A stretch of 64,000 nucleotides of DNA, from contig NZ_JAIMCA010000001.1 in the NCBI RefSeq assembly GCF_025499465.1, positions 186,001-250,000 on the forward strand, given 5' to 3'. The translations under genes were made by a program, and so were the position numbers. This DNA is from Allobosea sp. BH3. GTDB lineage: Bacteria; Pseudomonadota; Alphaproteobacteria; Rhizobiales; Beijerinckiaceae. The notes beneath the pieces were generated by a model, which saw only the letters and a program-made list of their open reading frames with translations, made no database searches and was not told the origin of the DNA. Shown piece by piece: positions 38,258-52,282 of this stretch. Each line of letters begins with the position of its first letter. The stretch's first letter is position 1.

Positions 38258-39538
38258 ATGCGTCTGCGTTCGCTCGCCATGGTTTTCTGTGCCGCCTGCC
38301 TGCTGCTGGTCACCAGCGGGCCGGCCTCGCTCGCCCAGTGGTACTGGCAGCAGCAGCCTCAGCAGCGGCAGCAGTGGTCGCAGCGACCGCCACCACCGCC
38401 GCAGCAGCGAGTTCAGCAGCAGCAGGGCGGCCTGTTCCAGTTCCTGTTCGGGCAGACGCCGCAGCAGCCGCGCGTCTATCAGCAGCCTCGCCAGCGCGTC
38501 GTCGCCCCGCCGCCGGTGCGCCGCCGGCAGGCGCCGGTCATCGTCCGCGACGATCCCGTCGTGCCGAAGGTCGATGTCGCGCACCATGTCCTGGTGATCG
38601 GGGACTCGCTCGGCAATCTCCTCGCCGACGGGCTGGACGATGCCCTCGAGGACCGGCCCGATGTCGAGGTCGTCCATAAGGCAAAAGCCGATTCCGGCCT
38701 CGTCCGCAGTGACTTCTACGACTGGCCGAAGGCCGTCTCCGAGATTCTGGCCGGTGACCAGAAGATCAGCGCCGGCGTCATGCTGATCGGCCTCAACGAT
38801 CGACAGCCGCTGCGCGAGGGCGACACCGTCCATGAGCCGCTGAGCCCGCGCTGGCTCGAACTCTACCGGGAGCGCATCGACGCCATCGCGGGAGCCTTCG
38901 CCGCCCGCCGCATCCCGTTCATCTGGGTCGGCGCGCCACCGGTGCAGAACGCGCGGCTCTCGGCCGATTTCGTCACCTTCAACGATCTCTATCGCCAACG
39001 CGTCGAGAAGGCCGGTGGGCAATATGTCGACCTTTGGGATGGATTCGTCGATGCGGAGAACCGCTACACCGCGTCGGGGCCGGACGTCTCCGGCCAGCCG
39101 ATGCGGCTGCGCCTCGGCGACGGCATTCATTTCACCGCGGCGGGCGCGCGCAAGGCCGCGCATTTCGTCGATCTCGTGATCCGCCGCATCATCGAGGCCG
39201 CGCCGCAGGGCAGCGTCATCGCGCTCCCTGCCCCCTCAGAGAGTGGCGCGCCCCCTGCCGCGCAACAGGGCAGCATCGAGCGCATGATCGACCTGATGGT
39301 CGCCGGCGTGCAGCCGGTGATCGGGCTCAGCCCCGCCCTGCAGGCCCGCCCGCTGGCCGGGCCGATCCAGCCGCTGACGGGAGGTCAGGCGCCCGCACTG
39401 GGGCAACCGCTGCTCGCCTCGATCGGCGAAGCGCGGGGACGCGGCGAGGCCGCCGCCCCGCTCGAACGCGCCTTCGGCCAGGGCATCGCGCCCGATCCGG
39501 TTCCCGGCCGGCTGGACGACTATCGCTGGCCGCGGTGA
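38258..39538 (+). CDS. Exported DUF459 SGNH/GDSL-family hydrolase
   Basis: A 426-residue protein. The signal peptide (about residues 1-27, AACLLLVTSGPASLAQ) is followed by a Gln/Pro-rich low-complexity stretch to about residue 85. The SGNH hydrolase domain then starts with HHVLVIGDSLGNLLADGLDD (nucleophile Ser) and includes VMLIGLNDRQP and the late DGIHFTAAGARKAA with the catalytic Asp-His pair. DUF459 members are thought to act on envelope glycans or esters; the substrate is unknown. It is 58 bases downstream of the MltB-type gene, probably in one operon of cell wall hydrolases. Confidence 0.87.
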   Translation: MRLRSLAMVFCAACLLLVTSGPASLAQWYWQQQPQQRQQWSQRPPPPPQQRVQQQQGGLFQFLFGQTPQQPRVYQQPRQRVVAPPPVRRRQAPVIVRDDPVVPKVDVAHHVLVIGDSLGNLLADGLDDALEDRPDVEVVHKAKADSGLVRSDFYDWPKAVSEILAGDQKISAGVMLIGLNDRQPLREGDTVHEPLSPRWLELYRERIDAIAGAFAARRIPFIWVGAPPVQNARLSADFVTFNDLYRQRVEKAGGQYVDLWDGFVDAENRYTASGPDVSGQPMRLRLGDGIHFTAAGARKAAHFVDLVIRRIIEAAPQGSVIALPAPSESGAPPAAQQGSIERMIDLMVAGVQPVIGLSPALQARPLAGPIQPLTGGQAPALGQPLLASIGEARGRGEAAAPLERAFGQGIAPDPVPGRLDDYRWPR

Positions 39539-39545
39539 GACTCCG

Positions 39546-40571
39546 TCAGCTCCGCGCGATCTGGCCCAGCAGGTCACGCAGGCTGCACAGTTCGGGAGCG
39601 TGGCGCACGATCCCCTGGAAGGTCTTCGTCGGGACGCCCGTGAGCGCCGCGTGCATGACGTCCTTGGGCGTCAGGCCGAATTCCTTCTTGAAGGAGCGGC
39701 TGAAGCTCGATGGGTCCGGGAAGCCCAATCCCTCAGCGATGGCCGCGACCGAGCGGAAGCCGGCATTGTTCGACAGTTCGGTGAAGCAACGCTTCAGCCG
39801 CCGTCTCTGGATATAATTCTTCACGCCGCCTTCGCTTTCGAGCAGGCGATAAAGCTGCGAGCGCGACATCGCGGCTTCGCGGCACAGGAAATCGGGTCCC
39901 AGCGCGCTGCGATGCAGATTGCTGTCGACGATCCGCCGGACAGCCTCCTTGCGCGTCGCAGCCAGCGGGGCAGCTCCGAGAGCGTCGTGGTCCGGAGAAG
40001 GCGCGAGGCAGGCGAGCATCATGCCGCGGACCGCGTTCCGCAACCCTGGCAGGTCGGTCTCCGAGAAATCCGAGGCGCTGCGGGCCAGCAGGGCGAGGAA
40101 CTCGGCCAGGAGCTTTCCCATCGCATCGCTCAGCGGGCGGCCCTCCGCCGCCTCGAACACGCCCGACAGTTCGGGAAAGCCATCTCGCGGCAGATAGAGC
40201 TGCAGCCGCTCATCCTCCTCCCGCAGGCTGACGATCGGCCGGCCGAACGATGCGACGAAAGGCGTGTTCGCCGGCACGTCGATCGAACCCTGCCCGCCGG
40301 TTTCACCGAAGGTCCGCTGGTGACCAATGGCAAGACCCCAGTGATCGACGGGGTTGCGCCGCACGAGGCTTGGCGTGCGCAGCGCGCGCAGCTTCGGCGC
40401 CCGGACCCGGCTCAGGCCGAAGCCGCCGAGATTCCAGGTCTGGCTGGTCGCAGCGAAACCTTGCCGCGGATCGTCGACCTCGACGTCGAAGACGCTGTCG
40501 AACCAGCCGCGCCAAGCATCGAGCTGCTCCGCTTTCGGAACACCCGCGGTCGTGAATATCGTCGGCGTCAT
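39546..40571 (-). CDS. AraC-family transcriptional regulator
   Basis: A 341-residue regulator. The N-terminal 200 residues resemble the AraC-binding-like domain 2 group (FVASFGRPIVSLREEDERLQ, NPVDHWGLAIGHQRTF). The C-terminal HTH_18 domain has two helix-turn-helix parts, FLCREAAMSRSQLYRLLESE and SVAAIAEGLGFPDPSSFSRS with FKKEFGLTPKD. The ATG at 40571 is inferred from family length; the frame continues open to 40760 without similarity. Its gene ends eight bases after the DUF459 stop (convergent). Target genes cannot be deduced from the neighbours. Confidence 0.85.
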   Translation of the reverse strand: MTPTIFTTAGVPKAEQLDAWRGWFDSVFDVEVDDPRQGFAATSQTWNLGGFGLSRVRAPKLRALRTPSLVRRNPVDHWGLAIGHQRTFGETGGQGSIDVPANTPFVASFGRPIVSLREEDERLQLYLPRDGFPELSGVFEAAEGRPLSDAMGKLLAEFLALLARSASDFSETDLPGLRNAVRGMMLACLAPSPDHDALGAAPLAATRKEAVRRIVDSNLHRSALGPDFLCREAAMSRSQLYRLLESEGGVKNYIQRRRLKRCFTELSNNAGFRSVAAIAEGLGFPDPSSFSRSFKKEFGLTPKDVMHAALTGVPTKTFQGIVRHAPELCSLRDLLGQIARS

Positions 40572-40761
40572 ATGACTGAACGGAAACTGAAGAGATGCGC
40601 CGCATGCATCCCACTCCGACACCGGCGTCAAGTATTTATTTGTATCCGCCGAAGGTTTGCAAAATTTTGATGCAATTCGCCTTGCCGATTCCGCTGTGAT
40701 GACAACAGCGGCATTTCCCTTTTCCTCAGGGGCAGCACCAGCGAAATCCCGTAGGGTCATC

Positions 40762-40804
40762 GGACGGCTCCCCAGCCGGCGGTAGCCCGGCTGGGGAGCC
40801 GTCC
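40762..40804 (-). terminator. Perfect 18-bp hairpin after the ABC-F gene
   Basis: GGACGGCTCCCCAGCCGG (40762-40779) is the exact inverse of CCGGCTGGGGAGCCGTCC (40787-40804), with a 7-base loop. This is the most stable simple hairpin in the window. It is eight bases after the ABC-F stop on the minus strand and about 190 bases upstream of the AraC start. There is no U-run. It most likely ends or protects the ABC-F mRNA. Confidence 0.6.
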
Positions 40805-40812
40805 GCGGCGAT

Positions 40813-42327
40813 TCAGGCCGACATCAGCCTGTCGAAAACCGGCGCGGGGTCATCGATCTCGACCAGCCGCCTGTCGGCGATAACCCAGAACCGGGTTGCA
40901 GCCGCGAGGACGAAAGCGCGATCATGGCTGACCATCAGGCATGCCGCGCCCTGCTCGACGAGTTCCCGCTCCAGCATGTCCTGCCCCTCGATGTCGAGAT
41001 GGTTGGTCGGTTCGTCGAGAAGGTAGAAGTTCGGCTGGGCCAGCCGCAGCAGCAACATGGCCAGCCGCGCCCTCTGTCCGCCAGAAAGCCGCGAGATCGG
41101 CGCGGCCTGGAGCTGGGCCTCGATACCGGCGCCCGCGAGCAGCGTGCGCGCCAGCTGGTCTCCGATATCGCTTGCACCCTTGACCGCATTCCATGGCGTC
41201 GGCCAGGCATCGAGCTGCGACAGCCCCTGGTCGGAGTGCCCGGCCTTCAGGCTCGCCGCCACCCGGATGTCCGGATCGGCTCCGTCGCATGCGGCCCTCA
41301 ATCGCGCGACGAGGCGCGTCTTGCCGCTGCCGTTGGGCCCCAGCAGCGCGACACGATCGCCCTTCTCGATCCAGAGCGGGCCAGTGCGGAACAGCGGCCT
41401 TCCATCGAGGGCGGCGATCACCGTCTCCTTGATCGAGATCAGGGCCTTGGCGTGGGTCCCGCTGTCGGCGAGCCGGATCGCACCGGCCGAATGCTCCTTA
41501 TGTGCCGGCCTGGCGCTCTCCTCCAGCTTGTCGGCGCGCTCCGACAATTGCCTGGTCTTGACCACGAGAAGGTCCGAGCCGGAATTGATGCCGATATTCT
41601 TGAGCTTGGCAGCCTGCTGTCGCAGCGCCCGGACCTTGCGCATGTCGTTCTCGAACTGACGACCGCGCGCCATATCGCGCTCCTCGAGCGCGTCGAGCGC
41701 GCGCGAATATGGCAATGCGAAATCAGCGCTATCCGCCGGCCGCAGGAACAGCGTGCGCGTGCTGAAATCGTCGAGAAAAGCACGATCGTGGCTCGCTGCG
41801 ACCACCGCGCAGTCGCGCGGCAGGGCGGCGAGGAACCGCTCCAGCACGCCGATCCGTTCGAGATCGAGATGGTTGGTCGGTTCGTCGAGAAGCAGCAGAT
41901 CCGGCTCGACGACCGCCGCGCGCGCCAGCAGCATCGTTCGCTGCCAGCCGCCCGATAGCGCTGCGACGGGACGATCACGCAGGCTCTCATCGACGGCCAG
42001 ATCGTCCAGCAGGACGTCGACCCGCCAGCCCTCGCTCTCGGCCGTCTCCGCATCGAGCGCGCTGCACACGGCCTCGAACAGGCTCATCGGCAAAAGCGAC
42101 GCGGGTGGATCCTGCGGCACGAATGCCGTGACGAGGCCACGCGCCCGCGTGATGGCGCCGGAGGTCGCATCGCCTTCGCCTGCGAGGATTCGCAACAACG
42201 ACGACTTGCCGCGGCCATTGGCGGCAACGAGTCCGAGCCGGTCGCCCTTGGCGATGGAGAGGTGGAGCCCCGCGAAGAGCGGGGCGCTACGGACGAGCGA
42301 AAGGTCTTTGACGGCGATCAGGGACAT
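40813..42327 (-). CDS. ABC-F family ATPase
   Basis: A 504-residue soluble protein with two ABC domains and no membrane part. Domain 1: Walker A GLVAANGRGKSSLL, signature LSGGW, Walker B LLLLDEPTNHLDLE. Domain 2: Walker A LLGPNGSGKTRLV, signature LSGGQRARLAM, Walker B FYLLDEPTNHLDIE. A charged linker (about 215-290, ENDMRKVRALRQQAAKLKNI) joins them. ABC-F proteins bind the ribosomal E site; some protect from antibiotics and others act in translation. This one is not a clear EttA or Uup, and its gene is preceded by what looks like a translation-dependent attenuator (42369-42515), which favours a drug-responsive role. Confidence 0.93.
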   Translation of the reverse strand: MSLIAVKDLSLVRSAPLFAGLHLSIAKGDRLGLVAANGRGKSSLLRILAGEGDATSGAITRARGLVTAFVPQDPPASLLPMSLFEAVCSALDAETAESEGWRVDVLLDDLAVDESLRDRPVAALSGGWQRTMLLARAAVVEPDLLLLDEPTNHLDLERIGVLERFLAALPRDCAVVAASHDRAFLDDFSTRTLFLRPADSADFALPYSRALDALEERDMARGRQFENDMRKVRALRQQAAKLKNIGINSGSDLLVVKTRQLSERADKLEESARPAHKEHSAGAIRLADSGTHAKALISIKETVIAALDGRPLFRTGPLWIEKGDRVALLGPNGSGKTRLVARLRAACDGADPDIRVAASLKAGHSDQGLSQLDAWPTPWNAVKGASDIGDQLARTLLAGAGIEAQLQAAPISRLSGGQRARLAMLLLRLAQPNFYLLDEPTNHLDIEGQDMLERELVEQGAACLMVSHDRAFVLAAATRFWVIADRRLVEIDDPAPVFDRLMSA

Positions 42328-42368
42328 CGAGATCTCATGAAGTCAGGCATGCGCGCAGGAACGCGCCG

Positions 42369-42430
42369 AAAAGGCTGACGATGAGACGGCGATGCGCTCC
42401 CGGTCAGCCCCGCGAAGTGAAGCGCGGGGC
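42369..42430 (-). promoter_or_regulatory. Predicted transcription attenuator of the ABC-F gene
   Basis: Read on the minus strand there are two hairpins. Stem A is GCCCCGCG / CGCGGGGC (42430-42423 with 42414-42407), 8 bp with an 8-base loop. Stem B is GGCTGAC / GTCAGCC (42409-42403 with 42379-42373), 7 bp, followed by TTTT (42372-42369). The 3' arm of A and the 5' arm of B share three bases (GGC), so they compete. Stem A overlaps the end of a leader ORF. A stalled ribosome upstream would leave A free and block B; a ribosome reaching the stop would cover A and let B terminate. The structure is seen, the mechanism is inferred. Confidence 0.5.
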
Positions 42431-42502
42431 GCAGACAGGTCCGCGGGTGCGGCAATGGAAGCGGCGGCGCGGCGCCTGCTTCCCCTTCTGGTTAGAGTTC
42501 AT
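42404..42502 (-). CDS. Predicted 32-residue leader peptide of the ABC-F gene
   Basis: An ATG at 42502 opens a 32-codon frame: MNSNQKGKQAPRRRFHCRTR, then GPVCAPRFTSRG and TGA at 42406-42404. It has eight arginines including RRR. No ribosome binding site is present, but TATGCT (minus strand, 42515-42510) ends seven bases before the ATG, so the mRNA may start at the ATG itself and be leaderless; the matching -35 (CTGTTC, 17 bp away) is weak. The last codons form the arms of stems A and B of the attenuator. Its position between gltD and the ABC-F gene and this overlap suggest a sensor of ribosome stalling. Confidence 0.45.
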   Translation of the reverse strand: MNSNQKGKQAPRRRFHCRTRGPVCAPRFTSRG

Positions 42503-42509
42503 GATCCGC

Positions 42510-42538
42510 AGCATAGCGATGTGGCGGCCGGTGAACAG
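42510..42538 (-). promoter_or_regulatory. Possible promoter of the ABC-F leader
   Basis: On the minus strand, TATGCT (42515-42510) lies 17 bases after CTGTTC (42538-42533). The -10 is reasonable and the -35 is poor. A start seven bases after the -10 would fall on the ATG of the leader ORF. gltD ends only 43 bases upstream of this site. Confidence 0.35.
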
Positions 42539-42580
42539 ACCGTCTCCGGCATGAGGGACGCGAGCGCGGCGCGGATCCCG

Positions 42581-44005
<1,425 letters not shown>

Positions 44006-44080
44006 GCCGTTTCTCTCGCCGTCCTGCCCGGGCCTTAGCCCGGCCGCCCCGCTGCCGGGGTGCCTGTCTTATTAGGTTCA

Positions 44081-44101
44081 CCGGGGCCTTTCCGGCCCCG
44101 G
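44081..44101. other. Hairpin between gltB and gltD
   Basis: CCGGGGCC (44081-44088) and GGCCCCGG (44094-44101) form an 8-bp stem with a 5-base loop, 15 bases after the gltB stop on the minus strand. It may stabilise the 3' end of gltB mRNA or lower gltD expression. Confidence 0.4.
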
Positions 44102-44115
44102 CGGGTGGCGTATCC

Positions 44116-48858
<4,743 letters not shown>

Positions 48859-49500
48859 CGTCAAACCCCGCTTGCCGGAACCCGCTGGCGTGACGCCGGC
48901 AGGCAGACCCACAGAAATCCATCTTTCAGCCTGATGGCGAAGCTCGCAACCCTCTCCGCGCCGGCCCGCGCGCCGGCCTTCACGGGCCGGCAGCAAGGAT
49001 CGGGCCGAAACGGGTCGGCCGTTCTTCGTCGGAGGCTTGCCTGCGCTTTGGTTTCCACCGCGCCCGCGTCCTCCGCAGGCGCCTCGGGCTCGCTATCGCC
49101 CGGTCGCGCCTGTCTCAGGCCGTCGTTTTACGGACGGCGCACGTACGGTTGGCTTTGGCATCTGCAGCCCGGCCCCTCGTCATGTTCGCCTCCGTTGCGA
49201 CGGCGCTCCCCAAAGCCTATGCGGGCTTCCGGGCGGCGCGATGAAAAATGGGACAGCAACACTGTCCTATCTCGATGAATTTGCCAGAATTCCAATCTGC
49301 GCACAAGCGGCGATTTGGAACGATGGCGAAATTTTATTGCAAAATGAAATCTCCGCTGGACATATCAGGAATGAAAGCAGGAGTCCGACAGCACGCTTCT
49401 TGTTTTCACGCCGGCGGTGCTTCCGACCCGGCGCGGCGCGCAGCCCCCGGTCGCATATCCGTCGCTTGGCAGCGAGGCGCCCCTCGCCTAACCGTGCGGC
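48859..49500. other. 642-base non-coding gap between gltB and ltaE
   Basis: No convincing gene is present. The part nearest gltB is GC-rich and has only shadow frames. The stretch 49240-49390 is AT-rich for this genome and has the symmetrical element at 49251-49267, so it probably holds a promoter or operator. The gltB promoter would be on the left; no sigma-54 (TGGCACG-N4-TTGC) site was found by eye. Confidence 0.5.
49251..49267. promoter_or_regulatory. Inverted repeat in the gltB-ltaE gap
   Basis: GGACAG-CAACA-CTGTCC is a perfect 6+6 inverted repeat with a 5-base spacer, in an AT-rich patch about 235 bases before ltaE and 390 bases from gltB. The layout fits a dimeric regulator site. The regulator is unknown. 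Confidence 0.35.
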
Positions 49501-50556
49501 ATGGACTTCTTCAGCGACAACACCGTCGGCGCCAGCCCCCGCGTCATGGCCGCCATCGCCGCCGCCAATGACGGCTCGCTTCTCTCCTATGGCAAGGACG
49601 ATTGGACCCGCCGCGTCGAGGAGCGTTTCGCCGCCCTTTTCGAGCATGAGGTCGCGGTCTTCATGGTGCTGACGGGCACCGCGGCGAACTCGCTGGCGCT
49701 GGCCAGCATCGTCCGCCCCTGGGGCGCGATCCTTGCCCATCAGGAGGCCCATGTCTGCGAGGACGAATGCGGCGCGCCCGAATTCTTCAGCGATGGCGCC
49801 AAGCTGATCGAATTGCCGGGCGTCGGCGCCAAGGTGACGCCGGAAGCCGTCACCGCAACGCTCTCCCGCATGCATGCCGGCAGCGTCCACCAGGTCCAGC
49901 CCCAGGCGATGACCATCACCCAGGCAACCGAATGCGGCACGATCTATACCCCGGCCGAGATCGCCGCGCTGAAGCAGGCGGCCGCCTCGCGTGACCTCAG
50001 GCTGCATATGGACGGCGCCCGCTTCGCCAATGCGCTGGTGACGCTCGGCTGCACCCCGGCCGAGATGACCTGGAAGGCGGGCGTCGACGTCCTCTCCTTC
50101 GGCGGCACCAAGAACGGCGCGCTCGCGGCCGAGGCCGTGATCTTCTTCGATCCCACCCAGGCCGAGGAGATGCAGTGGCGCCGCAAGCGCGCCGGCCAGA
50201 CCCTCTCGAAGGGTCGCCTGCTCGGCGCCCAGTTCGAGGGGCTGCTCGCCGACGACCACTGGCTCGACCTCGCCCGCCATGCGAATACGCAGGCGAAGCG
50301 GCTGGCCGATGCGGTGGCCAAGGGCTCGCAGGCCCGCCTCGCCTGGCCCTGCCAGGCGAACGAGGTCTTCCTTGTCCTGCCCCAGACCCTGCAGCAGCGC
50401 CTGAAGGCGGCGGGCATCGGCTATCATGAATGGTCGGTCCGCTCGCTCCCGCCGGAGGCTCCGCTCAAGGACGGCGAAATCGTGGGCCGCTTCGTGATGT
50501 CCTTCGCGACGAAGCCCGGGGATGTCGAGAAACTGATCGTTACGATCGCGGACTGA
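49501..50556 (+). CDS. ltaE: Low-specificity L-threonine aldolase
   Basis: A 351-residue PLP enzyme that cleaves threonine or allo-threonine into glycine and acetaldehyde. MDFFSDNTVGASPRVMAAIA is the family start (SDNxxG), LTGTAANSLAL and HMDGARFANALVTLG follow, and the PLP lysine is Lys204 in SFGGTKNGALAAEAV. Length is normal. It is monocistronic, followed 93 bases later by an exported protein gene. Confidence 0.95.
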   Translation: MDFFSDNTVGASPRVMAAIAAANDGSLLSYGKDDWTRRVEERFAALFEHEVAVFMVLTGTAANSLALASIVRPWGAILAHQEAHVCEDECGAPEFFSDGAKLIELPGVGAKVTPEAVTATLSRMHAGSVHQVQPQAMTITQATECGTIYTPAEIAALKQAAASRDLRLHMDGARFANALVTLGCTPAEMTWKAGVDVLSFGGTKNGALAAEAVIFFDPTQAEEMQWRRKRAGQTLSKGRLLGAQFEGLLADDHWLDLARHANTQAKRLADAVAKGSQARLAWPCQANEVFLVLPQTLQQRLKAAGIGYHEWSVRSLPPEAPLKDGEIVGRFVMSFATKPGDVEKLIVTIAD

Positions 50557-50649
50557 ATCGGCGGCTTCCCTCCCGATTCCAGCCCCACACCTGCCGTATT
50601 CCCTAAGAAGACTGTCTAAGGCGACAGTTGAACTTCGAGGAAGGACGGC

Positions 50650-51432
50650 ATGACGGACCATGCGACCGCGGGCCAGCGCACCGCGCTGATGGGCCTGCTG
50701 GTGGCCGGGGCGCTCGCCGCCACGGCCGGCAGCGCCAACGCCCAATATTACAGCTACTTCGACGAGGGCGATCCCTTTCCGCCCTATCGCGAGTTTCGCC
50801 AGCGCGACTACGGCTACCGCTACGCACCGCCACCGCCCTCCGTGAGGGTTGCGCCCAACGACGCGGGCCGCCACTTCGCCGCCCGCAATTACGGCCTCGC
50901 CCGGATCGACCGCTCGGTCGACCGGGGCAATATCCGCATCGTCGATGGCGTGGCATCGGACGGACGGCATCTGCGCGTGATCGTGGATGCCTATAGCGGC
51001 GACCTCTTGCGGCGCATCACCCTGCCCGGCGAACCCCGGCCCGCGCCACGCGTCGCCCGCGTCGATCCGCGCGAGGAGCATGCGCCGCCGCGCCCGAATC
51101 TCGTCCCGCAGCCGCCGGAAAGGCCGGCCGAGCTGAAGCCGCCGGCCGAGGCCAGCGCCCCCACCACGACCGCGCCGCCGCCAGCCGCGAAGCCGCCCGA
51201 GCCTTCACCCGGCCCAGCCGATCCCCGGACCGGCGCCGACAAACCGAAGCTGGTCAACCCGGACGATGTCCGCGGCATCGAGGAAGGCGAGCGCAAGCCA
51301 CCTATCGCCGCCGCGCAGCCCGCTGTCCCCGCTCCGGCGCCGGCTCCGATCGAACAGCCCGCCCCGGCGGCGCCCACTCCCGTGACACCGGCGCCGGACG
51401 TGACGATCGCCCCGGTCGCGCCGCTGGAGTAG
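50650..51432 (+). CDS. Exported Pro/Ala-rich protein with a PepSY-like segment
   Basis: A 260-residue protein. A signal peptide (about residues 11-32, ending ANAQ) is followed by a Tyr/Arg-rich stretch. Next is a short folded segment (85-125: IRIVDGVASDGRHLRVIVDA, then YSGDLLRRITL) that resembles a PepSY-like strand pattern. The remaining 130 residues are Pro/Ala-rich low complexity, probably crossing the periplasm or cell wall. AGGAAGG lies eight bases before the ATG. Function is unknown; such proteins are common in Hyphomicrobiales. Confidence 0.7.
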   Translation: MTDHATAGQRTALMGLLVAGALAATAGSANAQYYSYFDEGDPFPPYREFRQRDYGYRYAPPPPSVRVAPNDAGRHFAARNYGLARIDRSVDRGNIRIVDGVASDGRHLRVIVDAYSGDLLRRITLPGEPRPAPRVARVDPREEHAPPRPNLVPQPPERPAELKPPAEASAPTTTAPPPAAKPPEPSPGPADPRTGADKPKLVNPDDVRGIEEGERKPPIAAAQPAVPAPAPAPIEQPAPAAPTPVTPAPDVTIAPVAPLE

Positions 51433-51442
51433 CTGTCAGAGA

Positions 51443-51548
51443 GCGTCATTCTCGGGCGGAGCGCAGCGCAGACCCGAGAATCTAAGGTCGGAAGAGCCCG
51501 AGAGCCTCCTTCGTCACGAGAGGCTCGGGTCGAGCCCGAGCATGACGC
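51443..51548. repeat. Intergenic palindromic repeat, copy 8
   Basis: GCGTCATTCTCGGGCGGAGC with CAGACCCGAGAATCT, then GAGGCTCGGGTCGAGCCCGA followed by GCATGACGC. It lies between an exported protein gene and the convergent hsp20 gene, next to the hsp20 terminator. Confidence 0.8.
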
Positions 51549-51564
51549 AGCCGAACGCACGCAA

Positions 51565-51594
51565 CGAAAAAGGGCTCCCCTTTCGGGGAGCCCT
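51565..51594 (-). terminator. Rho-independent terminator of hsp20
   Basis: On the minus strand AGGGCTCCCC, loop GAAA, GGGGAGCCCT form a perfect 10-bp stem followed by a T-run (TTTTTCG, seen as AAAAA at 51567-51571 on the plus strand). It begins 29 bases after the hsp20 stop. Confidence 0.9.
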
Positions 51595-51622
51595 CGTCGT
51601 CTCTGGCTTAAGCCTTCGCGGA

Positions 51623-52084
51623 TTACGCGGCGACCTTGGCCTCCAGCACCTTGGCCGCGCCGGCGCCGATCGGAATCTGGCGCGGCTTCTTGGCCTCCGG
51701 GATCTCGCGGACGAGGTCGATATGGAGCAGGCCGTTCTCAAGGCTGGCGCCCGTCACCTGCACATAGTCCGCAAGCTGGAAGCGACGCTCGAAGGCGCGC
51801 GCTGCAATGCCCTGATGCAGGACCTCGCGCTTCTCGCCGTTCTCGGAGAGCTGCTTGTCGCCCTTGACGGAGAGCGTGTTCTCCTTCGCCTCGATGGCGA
51901 GGTCACCCTCACCGAAGCCCGCGACCGCGATGGTGATGCGGTAGGCGTTCTCGGAAGTCCGCTCGATATTGTAGGGCGGATAGGTCGGCGCGGAATCGTT
52001 GCTCGTCGCCTGGTCGAGGATCGAGAACAGGCGGTCGAAGCCAACGGTCGAGCGATAGAGGGGGGAAAGATCGAAATGACGCAT
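51623..52084 (-). CDS. hsp20: Small heat-shock protein, Hsp20 / IbpA type
   Basis: A 153-residue alpha-crystallin-domain chaperone that holds unfolding proteins in a refoldable state. MRHFDLSPLYRSTVGFDRLF is the usual IbpA-like start of rhizobial class A sHsps; the core contains YPPYNIERTSENAYRITIAV and the strand LENGLLHIDLVREIPE, and the IPI tail motif (RQIPIG) needed for oligomers is present. AGGAGGA lies ten bases before the ATG but is masked in a ROSE-like hairpin, and the promoter matches sigma-32, so it should be induced by heat at both levels. Confidence 0.96.
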   Translation of the reverse strand: MRHFDLSPLYRSTVGFDRLFSILDQATSNDSAPTYPPYNIERTSENAYRITIAVAGFGEGDLAIEAKENTLSVKGDKQLSENGEKREVLHQGIAARAFERRFQLADYVQVTGASLENGLLHIDLVREIPEAKKPRQIPIGAGAAKVLEAKVAA

Positions 52085-52150
52085 GATGTGTCCTCCTGAG
52101 GAAGCGACAGTCTCATCAGCCCGCCTCGCCTGAGCGCGGGCCTGGTTTCG
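52085..52150 (-). ncRNA. ROSE-like RNA thermometer in the hsp20 leader
   Basis: The leader (minus strand) has two hairpins. The 5' one is GCCCGC / GCGGGC (52141-52136 with 52124-52119). The 3' one reads UGUCGCUUCC-UCA-GGAGGACACA: the Shine-Dalgarno (52097-52091) is paired with a strand carrying UCGCU (52107-52103), which fits the UYGCU motif of ROSE elements. The stem has G-A and C-C mismatches, the kind of imperfect pairing that melts near 40 degrees. ROSE elements are known before small heat-shock genes of rhizobia and E. coli ibpA. Melting is inferred. Confidence 0.7.
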
Positions 52151-52184
52151 GTTTGCGCACCCGGTTCCGGCCTGCGCAGAAATG

Positions 52185-52212
52185 ATCTGGGGAGGCGTTC
52201 CGGCTTTTCAAG
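52185..52212 (-). promoter_or_regulatory. Sigma-32-like heat-shock promoter of hsp20
   Basis: On the minus strand CTTGAA (52212-52207), 14 bases, then CCCCAGAT (52192-52185). This is close to the sigma-32 consensus CTTGAAA-N11-15-CCCCATnT. The start would be near 52178, giving a leader of about 94 nt that contains the whole ROSE-like element. Confidence 0.7.
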
Positions 52213-52282
52213 AGCCCTTGGCAAAGGGCATAACAGGGGCCGAGTTCGTCCGGCGGCTGCAAGCCGCGACGCGGAGCCTGCC

